A stretch of 64,000 nt of DNA. Origin: Nodosilinea sp. PGN35. Lineage in GTDB: Bacteria; Cyanobacteriota; Cyanobacteriia; Phormidesmidales; Phormidesmidaceae. The stretch spans positions 1 to 64,000 of the forward strand of contig NZ_JAQKQJ010000013.1 in assembly GCF_029109325.1 (NCBI RefSeq), given 5' to 3'. Positions 36,381 to 44,854 of this stretch are shown in pieces (the stretch's first letter is position 1; each line of letters opens with the position of its first letter). The notes under the pieces were generated by a model. The model ran no database searches. It saw only the letters and a list, made by a program, of their open reading frames with translations, and had not been told where the DNA came from. The position numbers and the translations under genes were made by a program.

Positions 36381-38387
36381 ATGAAGCTCCATCCCCCCCT
36401 CCTGGCCGCTGGTGTGCTGCTGGCCCTGGTCAGCCCTGCTGCTCGGGCCGACGACGGCATTCTCAACTTTGAACTTTCCCAGCCCCAGTGGGCCGAGCAG
36501 CCCCCCAGGGTAGAAACCGCTGTCGAAACCATGCCTGTAGCCTCGATAGTTGATGCCGCCAACCAGCCCCTGCCGATTCCCGCTGGGGCGGCCAACCCGC
36601 CTATGCGCTACCACTCTCCCCAACAGCTGCCCGCCGGGGTCTACCGGCGCGGGGTAGCTGTCGCCCTCAACGAGAGCACCTCCGCCACCGCCCTGCTGCC
36701 CCCCGCGCCGCCGCTGCCCGAGGCTCAACCCGAGGCTGCAATTGTGGTAGCGAAAGCCCCTGCCCCACCCGTGCCGGAGGCCGAAACTCCCCCAGCGCCC
36801 CAGCGCCTAGCCCTCGACTTTGGCCTGGAGCCCTCCGCAGCGGTGCTCATTGCCCAGGCCAAACAGGCGGAGCCTAAGGTTTTAGCTGACCCTCTGCCTG
36901 GGCTGTTTGAAGGTAATTCTGACTCCCTGGTGGCCTGGGCCGTGGGCAGCGCCGAGGGCACCCGCACACCTAATGGAGCCATCAATCCGGCCTACTTTGG
37001 CCACACTGACCCCGGCAACCGCGTCTGGAACATGGGCACCTTTTCTTACCAGCACGGGGCCAAAACTCCCGCAGAAGCTGACCAAAAACAGCTGGCGCGG
37101 CTTCAAAATCAGGGTGATGTGCTGCGGCAGAGAGCCCTCAAACACGGTCTCAACCTGACCCTAGAGGAAACCCTCAACGGGCTCGACCTGGCCAATCAGT
37201 CGCCGCTGGCCGCCATTGGCCGGGTAGGCTACATCGAGCGCTTAGCCGAAGCTAAAGCCAACGGTTATGAGGGGGCCGAAGCCATTGTGGTAGCCCGTAC
37301 CCGCTCCTACATCAATCCCAACACCGGACGCTGGAATGCTCCTGGGTTGGGCAATACCGAACCGAGCATTCGCCGCGATCAGCAGCGCCGGGCCAACGCA
37401 GTAGCCCAGGCGATCGCCGCCTACGAAACCCAACATCCTACCCTTCAGCCGCAAACCTGGGTGCTGATGCCGACCCCCGAACCTGAGACCCTGGTAGCTG
37501 TAGACCGTGCTCCAGCAGAGCCGGTCGATGACATGCTGCGAATGTGGACATCCCCTGGTGACCCCATCGCCGAGGCCGCCCCCGACCCCGATGAGGCCTA
37601 TGCCGCCGCACCGGAGGCTGAGGCTGGCCAAGACTCCCTGGCGGCCCTCTGGCAGGTGAACCTGGAGCGCTTCTCCCAGGCGGCATTTCCCCAGGGAGGG
37701 GGAGCCTCTCCCCAAATTGCCTCCCTGGCTAATGTGCTCTTTAACCGCAGCAGCGACCCTGCTGTGGCAGTCGATACCCCAGAGGCAAAACCTGCTCCCG
37801 CCGAGCCCGCTGCTAGCGATGCCCCCGCCGAGATTGCTGTCCATAGCCCCTCCCCGGTCGTGGAGACCCTGGCTGTGGAGCCGCTTGCGATCGCCCCACC
37901 CATATGGGCCGAAGCCCGCGAAGGTAGCCAAACCATGGCCGCTCCGGTGCCGGGAGCCGTTCCTGACAGCACCGTCTACGTACCCAACTCATCTCCCTCG
38001 ATCCTTCCTGAGCACGATGCCGCAGCCGTAACCCCAGAGCAATTCCCTTCGTCTATGGACGGTGTTACCGCTACCTCTGCTGATCCGGAACCGTCGCCAG
38101 AAACCACCGCCTCGGACCCCGTCGTTCCGACCATCCCCACCAATGCTGCGCCCCAAACTCCGGCGGCGGAGGTGTTGACGGAGGCCGGGGTGTCACCCCA
38201 TCCAGAGGTGCCCCTGAACTTTGAGCAGGGAACCGCCTCCGATCTGTCCCTCGAGCCCGCCCTGCCATCCCCAGACTCTGCCGCGCCTGCTGCTACTGCG
38301 GCTGAAATGACGACCCTGCCGGGGGCCGAATCCGAGGTGCCATCCCCAACGGTGGGCCAATCAGAAGGTGGTTCATTGACCGAGTAG
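36381..38387 (+). CDS. large secreted Pro/Ala-rich protein with a compact central domain
   Basis: The 668-residue product starts with a signal peptide (MKLHPPLLAAGVLLALVS, then PAARAD). About 140 residues of Pro/Ala-rich sequence lead to a compact domain (roughly 180-355). That domain has SLVAWAVGSAEGTRTPNGAI and YFGHTDPGNRVWNMGTFSYQ, then conserved helices and RTRSYINPNTGRWNAPGLGN. The last 300 residues are low-complexity Pro/Ala/Glu. The globular core resembles a domain seen in other exported cyanobacterial proteins, but I have no name or activity for it. A hairpin follows the stop codon. Confidence 0.65.
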   Translation: MKLHPPLLAAGVLLALVSPAARADDGILNFELSQPQWAEQPPRVETAVETMPVASIVDAANQPLPIPAGAANPPMRYHSPQQLPAGVYRRGVAVALNESTSATALLPPAPPLPEAQPEAAIVVAKAPAPPVPEAETPPAPQRLALDFGLEPSAAVLIAQAKQAEPKVLADPLPGLFEGNSDSLVAWAVGSAEGTRTPNGAINPAYFGHTDPGNRVWNMGTFSYQHGAKTPAEADQKQLARLQNQGDVLRQRALKHGLNLTLEETLNGLDLANQSPLAAIGRVGYIERLAEAKANGYEGAEAIVVARTRSYINPNTGRWNAPGLGNTEPSIRRDQQRRANAVAQAIAAYETQHPTLQPQTWVLMPTPEPETLVAVDRAPAEPVDDMLRMWTSPGDPIAEAAPDPDEAYAAAPEAEAGQDSLAALWQVNLERFSQAAFPQGGGASPQIASLANVLFNRSSDPAVAVDTPEAKPAPAEPAASDAPAEIAVHSPSPVVETLAVEPLAIAPPIWAEAREGSQTMAAPVPGAVPDSTVYVPNSSPSILPEHDAAAVTPEQFPSSMDGVTATSADPEPSPETTASDPVVPTIPTNAAPQTPAAEVLTEAGVSPHPEVPLNFEQGTASDLSLEPALPSPDSAAPAATAAEMTTLPGAESEVPSPTVGQSEGGSLTE

Positions 38388-38420
38388 CCCCTAACCACCT
38401 TCCCAAAATGAAACATTTCG

Positions 38421-38461
38421 GGGCTTCAGTCCCTGGGCGAAGGGGACAGAGGCTGAAGCCC
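38421..38461 (+). terminator. hairpin downstream of the Pro/Ala-rich gene
   Basis: gggcttcag and ctgaagccc are perfect inverse repeats around 23 bases that can themselves pair partly (tccc/gggga). No clear T-tract follows, so it may be a weak terminator or an RNA-stabilising structure. Confidence 0.45.
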
Positions 38462-38688
38462 TTACCTATGCTGAGTCGAGATGGGCAAATTCATGGCGCT
38501 CCGGCAGGGCGGGCTCACGGGCAGGGCACCCTGCTAGCCTCCGGGACGGTCGTCATGGGCAGTTGGGCAAAATTCAGTGAACGAGTAAAGTCCTCCTTAA
38601 AGATTAGTGGGGTGATCTTAAGAATTCGCCCCTGCGGCTGGGCTGACGCCTAGCATAGATAAATCCTGATCGTTAATCTGCCAGGCCC

Positions 38689-39906
38689 ATGCCGGAGCCC
38701 GACACCCACGCCCTATCCAATGACCTGTCTGCCCTAAATTTGCACAGCGGCAGTGAAGCCATTGATAGCCGCCTCAACGTGGCCCAAATGCTGTCTTTAA
38801 TTGACAGCATTTTGCCCTTTGAAGCCTGTCTCTACCACGAAATTATTCCTCTTTCTGTAGAGTCGAGTTGCCTGCATTTGGGCATGGTCAATCCCTCAGA
38901 CACCGTCGCCACCGACTACGCCCGCAAGCAAGTCTCTTTCATTCACTGCTCAGTGATGTCATGGCCCGTGACCTCTGACTGGCAGCGCAAGATGCTCTCA
39001 AAGTATCTGAGCCATGCATCGCGCCACCGGACACGATCGCAGCCGCCCGCTGCGGCGGCATCCCGGGAGCAAAACCAGGGCGATGAGTTGCTCACCTTTA
39101 TTGTTGACAGCCCCGAAGATCTGCGCAGTGAAACTCCAGCGCCCTCCCCGACTGCCGCCGACCCGTCGGTGTCGCCCGCCGCTGCACCGGTTTCCTCGGC
39201 CTCACCGCCGTCCCCACCGACATCCTCTCTGCCGTCCGCCAATCCTAGCGCCGAGGGCGCTCCAGCCTCCCAGCCGCTCGAACTCATGCTCGCGCCCGGC
39301 CTCAGCCAGATGCCGGTTAGCCAACTGCACCGGCTGTCGCCCCCCCAACTTACCCAGGCGCTGCTGCATCAGGTGCTCAACGAAGGCATTGGTCGTCTGT
39401 ACATAGAACGTCGCCCTACCCACGGCCAGGTGCTTTGGAGTAAAGACGGGGTAGTGCAGGCTGCCCTACAACAGCTCAGTCTGGATCAAATTCAAAGCGT
39501 AATTAACGAACTCAAACGGCTAACCCACCTGCCCCTGCTGCCCACAGCTCAGCCCAAACAGGCTGACATTGAGCGACTCTACAAGGGCGATCGCGTGCTG
39601 CTGCGCCTGCGCCTGATGCCCGGCACCCACGGTGAAGAGGCCACTCTCCAGGTGCTGCGGGGAGCGGCGCTAAAATTCTATCAGCAGCAGCAGATTAAGC
39701 AGATGGGCGAAGACGCCCTAGGCGTGGCCCAAACGCTGCAAAAGCGCATCAGCGAGATTCGCCAGCGGGCGCGCGAATCGCTGACTATCGAGCCGCCCTC
39801 AGCGCAGACGCTGGCGGCCCTCGGCCAGCTGCTTAAAACTATGGAGGAGCAGATCGAACAGATTATGCAGGCCTCGACCAGCTCAGGGGAGGACAACTTG
39901 CCTTAA
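38689..39906 (+). CDS. PilB/GspE N-terminal-like protein lacking the ATPase domain
   Basis: The 405-residue protein begins with a GspE/PilB N-terminal-like domain (about 25-110: NVAQMLSLIDSILPFEACLY, HLGMVNPSDTVATDYARKQV). A Ser/Pro linker follows. From about 215 to 335 there is a degenerate copy of the PilB N2 domain: LLHQVLNEGIGRLYIERRPT recalls the ASDIHxEP motif, and RLRLMPGTHGEEATLQVL recalls RLPTxxGE. The Walker A, Asp box and Walker B of the motor domain are absent. A C-terminal helix ends in EEQIEQIMQAS. It may be a regulator of type IV pili or of another secretion motor; this is inference. Confidence 0.6.
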   Translation: MPEPDTHALSNDLSALNLHSGSEAIDSRLNVAQMLSLIDSILPFEACLYHEIIPLSVESSCLHLGMVNPSDTVATDYARKQVSFIHCSVMSWPVTSDWQRKMLSKYLSHASRHRTRSQPPAAAASREQNQGDELLTFIVDSPEDLRSETPAPSPTAADPSVSPAAAPVSSASPPSPPTSSLPSANPSAEGAPASQPLELMLAPGLSQMPVSQLHRLSPPQLTQALLHQVLNEGIGRLYIERRPTHGQVLWSKDGVVQAALQQLSLDQIQSVINELKRLTHLPLLPTAQPKQADIERLYKGDRVLLRLRLMPGTHGEEATLQVLRGAALKFYQQQQIKQMGEDALGVAQTLQKRISEIRQRARESLTIEPPSAQTLAALGQLLKTMEEQIEQIMQASTSSGEDNLP

Positions 39907-39975
39907 AACAACTTGTCTTCAAACAACCGGGCACCCCGGCAGGGGTAGGCCACAATGGCGAAGTTTTGTCCTGCC

Positions 39976-40482
39976 TCAGCGCTCTGACTTAGCACCCCAG
40001 GCACTGGTCATGCGGCCAAAGTTAACGCGAAAATCGTCTAGACCCAGCCAGGTGCCAGGACGCTCTTCGTCCCAGGAGGCCGACAGCACGCCGTAGGTTA
40101 AACCCACTACCCCTAACCCAAAGCAGGCTAAGGTCACCAGCAGCACAAAATACGAGGGCAGTTCTACTAAGTGACTGGTCACCAGGTAGTAGCTTACAAA
40201 GAAAACTAGTATTCCCAGCCCCGTAGGGACGCCAGAAAAAGCCAGCATGCGCCGCAGCATGCGATCGCTGACCGCCTGAGGAATAGCTGTTTCAGGGCTA
40301 GCCGACGGCTTAGCGCCAGAAACTGCCGGTCTGGCTGTGGACTTTTTTGCCGGGCTCGATGCCTTGGTTGTGGCCTGGGAGGCAGGCTTGGCCGCAGCAT
40401 TTTTGCTCACGTCAGCGGGTTTGCTGGCGCTCTTGCCACCTGGTTCAAAGGGCAGACGCCTACGGGAAGACTCGGGGGCCAT
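39976..40482 (-). CDS. PAM68-family photosystem II assembly protein
   Basis: The 168-residue product has a basic, Ser/Ala/Lys-rich N-terminus (1-85), then the PAM68 (DUF3464) domain: QAVSDRMLRRMLAFSGVPTG, LGILVFFVSYYLVT and a second helix PSYFVLLVTLACFGLGVVGL. The conserved end reads YGVLSASWDEERPGTWLG. PAM68 proteins sit in the thylakoid membrane and assist early photosystem II assembly, notably CP47 insertion. It lies downstream of rpsO on the same strand, an arrangement common in cyanobacteria. A 14-bp inverted repeat lies in front. Confidence 0.92.
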   Translation of the reverse strand: MAPESSRRRLPFEPGGKSASKPADVSKNAAAKPASQATTKASSPAKKSTARPAVSGAKPSASPETAIPQAVSDRMLRRMLAFSGVPTGLGILVFFVSYYLVTSHLVELPSYFVLLVTLACFGLGVVGLTYGVLSASWDEERPGTWLGLDDFRVNFGRMTSAWGAKSER

Positions 40483-40547
40483 AGTGCTACAGGGCTACAA
40501 TAAGCGGATACAGGCGAGACACTACTCGCTAGCTCAGCAGATCGCTA

Positions 40548-40618
40548 CAGCCAAGCCCCGCAGGTTGAGGTGAGCGATCGCAGCGTTGAGCCAGGAAAAT
40601 TTACGCGGGGCTTGGCTG
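40548..40618. terminator. long-loop 14-bp inverted repeat between rpsO and PAM68 gene
   Basis: cagccaagccccgc (40548-40561) and gcggggcttggctg (40605-40618) are perfect inverse copies around 43 bases. The loop contains a HIP1-like gagcgatcgcag. It could terminate the rpsO transcript partially, mark an RNA-processing site, or be a short insertion. Confidence 0.5.
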
Positions 40619-40662
40619 CATCAGTTCAACCTGCACGCCGGGTTCAGCCTGGATGGGTGGGC

Positions 40663-40932
40663 TTAGCCGCGAATGCCAAGCTTTTGAATCAGCGCCCGGT
40701 AGCGCTCGGAGTCCTGCTTTTGCAGATAGGCCATCAGGCGCTTGCGGTGACCAATCATTTTGAGCAGGCCCCGGCGAGACGAGTAGTCTTTCTTATTTTT
40801 TTGCAGGTGGGTGCTCAGCTGATTGATTCGAGCGGTGAGCATAGCAATCTGCAAATCGGCGGAGCCAGTGTCGGTTTCGTGCACCTGGTAGTCGGAAATA
40901 AGTTCCTGCTTGCGCGCTTGCAACAGAGTCAT
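40663..40932 (-). CDS. rpsO: 30S ribosomal protein S15
   Basis: S15 binds the central domain of 16S rRNA and takes part in an intersubunit bridge. The start MTLLQARKQELISDYQVHE gives the standard 89 residues; the extra upstream codons are leader. The conserved core DTGSADLQIAMLTARINQLS and RRGLLKMIGHRKRLMAYL is intact, and the end reads RALIQKLGIRG. It lies between ruvA (upstream, 102 bases) and the PAM68 gene. Confidence 0.98.
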   Translation of the reverse strand: MTLLQARKQELISDYQVHETDTGSADLQIAMLTARINQLSTHLQKNKKDYSSRRGLLKMIGHRKRLMAYLQKQDSERYRALIQKLGIRG

Positions 40933-41034
40933 GGGACAGACAGCTTCTTTAGAAGGATAGTTTGAGTCAGGATTTTCAACTATAGCATAGGGGTCGCTGC
41001 CCCTATGCACTTCCAGCCCGAAATCGAGGCAGAA

Positions 41035-41661
41035 CTACTGACTGAGCCAGGCGATCGCCTCACGTACCCAGCTTTCAGGATCCGCCGTCTTCTGTAGGGT
41101 AGAGCTACGGGCCACCGCCTGGAGCGCCTTGAGAATTTCGCTCTGGCTGTAGCCCAGGGCGCTGAGGGTGGTCTCCACCTCTTCGTAAAGGGTAGGCACT
41201 GGCCCAGAGGTAGATCCCAGCCCCACTCCCGACTGGGTCTGCCAGTCCTGCAGCTTAGTCTTCAGCTCCAGCACTAGGCGCTCGGCGGTTTTGGTGCCTA
41301 CCCCTGGGGTGCGCGACAGCAGGCGGGTGTTGCCGCTCACCACCGCCTGGGTCAGCTCCGCTTCGCCCAGAGTGTCGAGCAGGGCCAGGGCCATTTGGGG
41401 GCCAATGCCGCTGACGCTAATCAGCAGCCGAAACAGGTCACGTTCCTGCCGCTGGCCAAAGCCAAACAGCACCGCCTGGTCTTCTCGAAAGTAGAGGTGG
41501 CTAAAGAGCTGTACCATCTCCCCCAGGGGCGGCAGCAGCGATAGCTGTCGGGCAGGTACCTGCATGTCATAGCCTACCTGGTTGACATCCAGGGTGAGGA
41601 TGATTTTGTGGTTGCCGGGCTTTTGAATATCGGCCAGCACTCCCTTGAGGTAGCTGATCAT
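41035..41661 (-). CDS. ruvA: Holliday junction branch-migration protein RuvA
   Basis: RuvA binds four-way junctions and loads RuvB helicase in recombinational repair. The OB-fold N-terminus begins MISYLKGVLADIQ. Two helix-hairpin-helix motifs are visible (SVSGIGPQMALALLD and RTPGVGTKTAERLVLEL). The C-terminal RuvB-contacting domain has EEVETTLSALGYSQSEILKA. The length of 208 residues is normal. Its ATG overlaps the stop of the Cdv3-like gene (ATGA), which suggests translational coupling. Confidence 0.97.
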   Translation of the reverse strand: MISYLKGVLADIQKPGNHKIILTLDVNQVGYDMQVPARQLSLLPPLGEMVQLFSHLYFREDQAVLFGFGQRQERDLFRLLISVSGIGPQMALALLDTLGEAELTQAVVSGNTRLLSRTPGVGTKTAERLVLELKTKLQDWQTQSGVGLGSTSGPVPTLYEEVETTLSALGYSQSEILKALQAVARSSTLQKTADPESWVREAIAWLSQ

Positions 41662-42482
41662 GGGGAAGAGTCAGGCTTTTGCGGCGGACGGGAGCGAGGG
41701 GCAAAGCGCTCAGCGCCAGCCTCAGCGCGAGGATCGGGCGCTGGCGTGCTCGGTGCCCCACCCTTGCTAGGTTTGGAGCGCTGGGTGGGGACAGGGGCAG
41801 GAGCTTTGTCGGCTGGCCGCAGGTGGCCGCGACCGTTTTGAATGATGCGCAACATTTGAGAGAGCTGCTGCTCTACACTGGAGAGCACCTGGTCAGCGTA
41901 GCCATCGGCCTCTTGCTGAATCATGTCTTGCTCGTCTAGGGCTTTTTGACGCAGGGCCTCCCATTCGCGCTGGGCTTGAAGCTGCATTTGCTCAATGTCG
42001 CCCATCACCTGGGTGCGCAGGCTATCGCAGTCCTGCTGGGCCTGGGTCTTGAGCTGCTGGGCCATCTGCTCGGCCTGGCGCACAATACCCAGCTCGTCGA
42101 GCATTTGGGCCGCCTGCTGCTCGGCGGCGGCGATCAGATCTTGGGCATAGCGCTCGGCTTCGGCCAGCAGGCTGTTGCGCTGCTGCAAGATCTGTACCGC
42201 CTGGCGAAAGGCGGGCGGCAGGTTGAGGCGAATGGCATCGAGCTGATCGAGCAGCTGATCTTCATCGACCAGCGTTCGACCGCTAAAGGGCACGCGCGGG
42301 CTGGACAGAATCAGCTCTTCGAGCTTGTTGAGCTCCTGCTGAATGTCGATGTCCCCAGGGCTGGGCAGAACCGCGCTGGAGTCCGCCGCCTCTACAGACA
42401 ATCCACTGGCTTGGGCACCGGCACTGCGGGACTGGGCACTGCGGGGCTGGGCATTGAGGCGGGCGGGGTCTGGGCGTAGCAT
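41658..42482 (-). CDS. DivIVA/Cdv3-like coiled-coil protein
   Basis: The 274-residue protein has a short disordered start, a conserved segment (DIQQELNKLEELILSSPRVP, then RTLVDEDQLLDQLDAIRLNL) and a long coiled coil rich in Ala/Gln/Glu (LIAAAEQQAAQMLDELGIVR). The tail is Pro/Arg-rich. It resembles cyanobacterial DivIVA-like Cdv3, a cell-division factor that interacts with the division site. The 5' end overlaps coaD by 91 bases in another frame, so a later start (for example near the conserved DIQQEL) is possible. It is coupled to ruvA downstream. Confidence 0.7.
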   Translation of the reverse strand: MLRPDPARLNAQPRSAQSRSAGAQASGLSVEAADSSAVLPSPGDIDIQQELNKLEELILSSPRVPFSGRTLVDEDQLLDQLDAIRLNLPPAFRQAVQILQQRNSLLAEAERYAQDLIAAAEQQAAQMLDELGIVRQAEQMAQQLKTQAQQDCDSLRTQVMGDIEQMQLQAQREWEALRQKALDEQDMIQQEADGYADQVLSSVEQQLSQMLRIIQNGRGHLRPADKAPAPVPTQRSKPSKGGAPSTPAPDPRAEAGAERFAPRSRPPQKPDSSP

Positions 42483-42943
42483 TGGTAAATATCTCGCGCT
42501 ACATGGTGGGGAACAAGGTGGTCGATGGGGCCGCCAAAGCGGGCAATTTCTTTGACCAGGCTGCTGCTAAGAAAGCTGTACTCGGTGGAGGTTGACAGAA
42601 AGAGAGTCTCGATGTCGTCGGCCAGGGTCTTATTAGTATGCGCCATTTGCAGCTCTTTTTCGAAATCGGAGAGCACTCGCAGCCCTCGCAGCAGCACCTG
42701 AGCCCGATGCTGCTTGGCATAGGTAATGGTCAGCCCGTCGTATCGGTCAATATCAATGTTGTCGAGATGGCTGACCGATCGCTCAATCTGCTGAATGCGC
42801 TCCTCGGTAGAGAACATCGGCACTTTGTTGGGGTTGCTGGACACCAGCACAATCACCCGCTCAAACAGGCGACTGCCGCGGGTGATAATGTCTAAATGGC
42901 CCAGGGTAATGGGGTCAAAACTGCCGGGATAGATGGCGATCAA
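42392..42943 (-). CDS. coaD: phosphopantetheine adenylyltransferase
   Basis: CoaD makes dephospho-CoA from 4'-phosphopantetheine and ATP, the fourth step of CoA synthesis. Motifs of the nucleotidylyltransferase fold are intact: YPGSFDPITLGHLDI with T/HxGH, LLRGLRVLSDFEKELQMAH, and STSTEYSFLSSSLVKEIA with the ISSS-like signature. The usual protein ends near residue 160. Here about 20 residues of Pro/Ala-rich sequence (PAVPSPAVPVPKPVDCL) follow and overlap the next gene. Confidence 0.96.
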   Translation of the reverse strand: MIAIYPGSFDPITLGHLDIITRGSRLFERVIVLVSSNPNKVPMFSTEERIQQIERSVSHLDNIDIDRYDGLTITYAKQHRAQVLLRGLRVLSDFEKELQMAHTNKTLADDIETLFLSTSTEYSFLSSSLVKEIARFGGPIDHLVPHHVARDIYQCYAQTPPASMPSPAVPSPAVPVPKPVDCL

Positions 42944-43012
42944 AACAGCTCTAGCCAGTATTCCAGTATTAATGTGGCGATTATAGCTAACTTCTGGCCC
43001 TTAGGGCTGACG

Positions 43013-43537
43013 CTAGCCTCTCTGCCTTGCGGGATGCAAGGATCCTGTGGACAGGCGCTTGCGGTAGATGCGATCGCACCGGGCGGTCTCGACTCCAGTG
43101 GCCGCCTCATAGCCGCTGGCTTCGTACAGCCCCACCGCCTGCTTGAGCACCGAGGCGGTTTCTAACCAAATATCGGTGAAGCCGCGCTGCTGAAGGGTCG
43201 CTTCTAATGTGCTGAGCAAATAGCGGCCCAGCCCCTGCCCCCGCGCCTCAGGCAGGAGGTACATCTTGCGCAGCTCTACCGCACCCTCCCCTCGACTGGT
43301 GGGTCGGTAGGCAGCGGTGCCCACCAGCTTGCCCTGGGCTTCGACGACCCAAAACTCGCCGCCCGTCTCCCAGTAGCAGGCTTCTACTTCGAGGGCATCG
43401 CGATCGCTGTCGGTCGGTTCGCAGGTGAGGCCGTATTCTTGCAGCACTTGGCCAATCAGGGCGGCGGCGGCGGCGCGATCGCCCGGCTGCCAGCTGCGAA
43501 TTTGGTAGGGGCCAAAGGTGCTGTGGTGTGCTGGCAT
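43013..43537 (-). CDS. GNAT-family N-acetyltransferase
   Basis: The 174-residue product has the GNAT fold with the acetyl-CoA motif A VELRKMYLLPEARGQGLGRYLL (the Q/RxxGxG/A loop in RGQGLG) and motif B (AVGLYEASGYEAA). The N-terminal half reads YQIRSWQPGDRAAAAALIGQ. Substrate is unknown. An ATG five codons upstream would add MPRES. It is in the minus-strand series between miaE and coaD with short gaps. Confidence 0.85.
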   Translation of the reverse strand: MPAHHSTFGPYQIRSWQPGDRAAAAALIGQVLQEYGLTCEPTDSDRDALEVEACYWETGGEFWVVEAQGKLVGTAAYRPTSRGEGAVELRKMYLLPEARGQGLGRYLLSTLEATLQQRGFTDIWLETASVLKQAVGLYEASGYEAATGVETARCDRIYRKRLSTGSLHPARQRG

Positions 43538-43576
43538 AGATTCTCGCGGCATCTGGTCTTGCGGTGTCTAAGGTCT

Positions 43577-44167
43577 CTAGCTGTGAATGCGGGGCTGGGG
43601 ATGCAGGCGAGCTAAAATCTCGCTTTCGGCGGCGGCCAACTCAGCCAGCCTAGCTTCTACTGCGGCCTGGGGAAAGCGCCCGGTGGCCAATACCCAGTAG
43701 ATCCCGTAGTGGCGGGCCTCTGAGGCCATCAGGCTGCGGTAAAACTGGGCCAGGTCGGGGTCGGGGCAGTGCTGACCCAGCAGTCCTAATCGCTCGTGGC
43801 TGCGGGCTTCGATCAGCGCCGACACCAGCAGCAGGTCGAGCTGACGATGGGGCTCGGCAGCGCGCACCTGCTGACGCAAACCCGCGCCGTAGGGCGGTGG
43901 CGGCAGGGGCCCCAGGGAAATCTGACGGCGCTCGAGCCACTGGTTGACCTGGGCAAAGTGGGCCAGCTCTTCCTGGGCGATCGCGGTCAGTGCTTTCACC
44001 AGTTCGGCATCTGAGGGATAGCGGTTGATCAGGCTGATGGCCACCCCCGCCGCCTTGCGCTCGCACTGGGCATGGTCGAGCAAAATCACGTCGAGATTGG
44101 CCAGAGCCTGCTCAACCCACGCCTCGGAGGTTGGCGTCTTGAGGAATTTAATCGTGGCGGTGGCCAT
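43577..44167 (-). CDS. miaE: tRNA-(ms2io6A)-hydroxylase MiaE
   Basis: MiaE is a non-haem diiron monooxygenase that hydroxylates the isopentenyl group on A37 of certain tRNAs. The diiron ligands are visible as two helical pairs: AIAQEELAHFAQV and EARSHERLGLL, with ASEARHYGIYW as the last ExxH. The start MATATIKFLKTPTSEAW gives 196 residues; the longer ORF start adds leader. The gene lies just downstream of aroQ. Confidence 0.9.
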   Translation of the reverse strand: MATATIKFLKTPTSEAWVEQALANLDVILLDHAQCERKAAGVAISLINRYPSDAELVKALTAIAQEELAHFAQVNQWLERRQISLGPLPPPPYGAGLRQQVRAAEPHRQLDLLLVSALIEARSHERLGLLGQHCPDPDLAQFYRSLMASEARHYGIYWVLATGRFPQAAVEARLAELAAAESEILARLHPQPRIHS

Positions 44168-44236
44168 AGAAGGTTGGGACAGGTGAAGCGCAGATTTTAG
44201 GCAGGATTTTAAATTTAAACTACCGGGTTTCAACCC

Positions 44237-44701
44237 CTAGGCATCGGCAGACGCCGACGAACGCAGATCGTTGAGGTGTTTGACTAGCGCGTGCAGTCCC
44301 AGGCGATAGCTGTCGGCCCCAAAGCCGCAGATTTGCCCCACGGCCACCGCAGCAATGTAAGAGTGATGGCGGAAGGCTTCGCGTCTGTGGATGTTGCTCA
44401 GGTGCACCTCTACGGTGGGAAGCCCCACGGCTGCGATCGCATCTCGCAGAGCTACGCTGGTGTGAGTATAGGCCCCAGGATTGATTAAAATGCCGTCTTT
44501 TTGCCCAAAAGCAGCCTGAATGCAGTCTACTAACGCCCCTTCGCTGTTGGATTGAAAACAGTCTAAAGCAACGCCCAGGACAGTCGCTTCAGTCACCAGG
44601 GAAGCTTCGATAGTAGCCAGAGTTTGCCGACCATAGATACCTGGTTCTCGCAGGCCCAGCATGTTGAGATTCGGGCCATGAACAACTTGCACCCTCAGCA
44701 A
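44237..44701 (-). CDS. aroQ: type II 3-dehydroquinate dehydratase
   Basis: AroQ dehydrates 3-dehydroquinate in the shikimate pathway. The N-terminus VVHGPNLNMLGLREPGIYG carries the active-site Asn and Tyr. INPGAYTHTSVALRDAI and VEVHLSNIHRREAFRHHS contain the catalytic His and the lid Arg residues. At 154 residues the length is normal. It starts the minus-strand run that includes miaE. Confidence 0.96.
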   Translation of the reverse strand: MLRVQVVHGPNLNMLGLREPGIYGRQTLATIEASLVTEATVLGVALDCFQSNSEGALVDCIQAAFGQKDGILINPGAYTHTSVALRDAIAAVGLPTVEVHLSNIHRREAFRHHSYIAAVAVGQICGFGADSYRLGLHALVKHLNDLRSSASADA

Positions 44702-44854
44702 TGATCTTCATCCCCTGCGTTACTGCTGGCGCTAGCAATACAATCTACCGACCCAGTTTCCTTGAGGGAAAGGGCCCAACTACCGCAGTGCACACCCAAA
44801 AATGCGTTAGGCGAGAGAATCGCCAAACCCCAGTCAAAAGCTGTTGAGAGCACC

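Noticed and set aside
38408..38653. 81-codon plus-strand frame after the Pro/Ala-rich gene
   Set aside because: It reads through a hairpin and lacks any recognisable domain.
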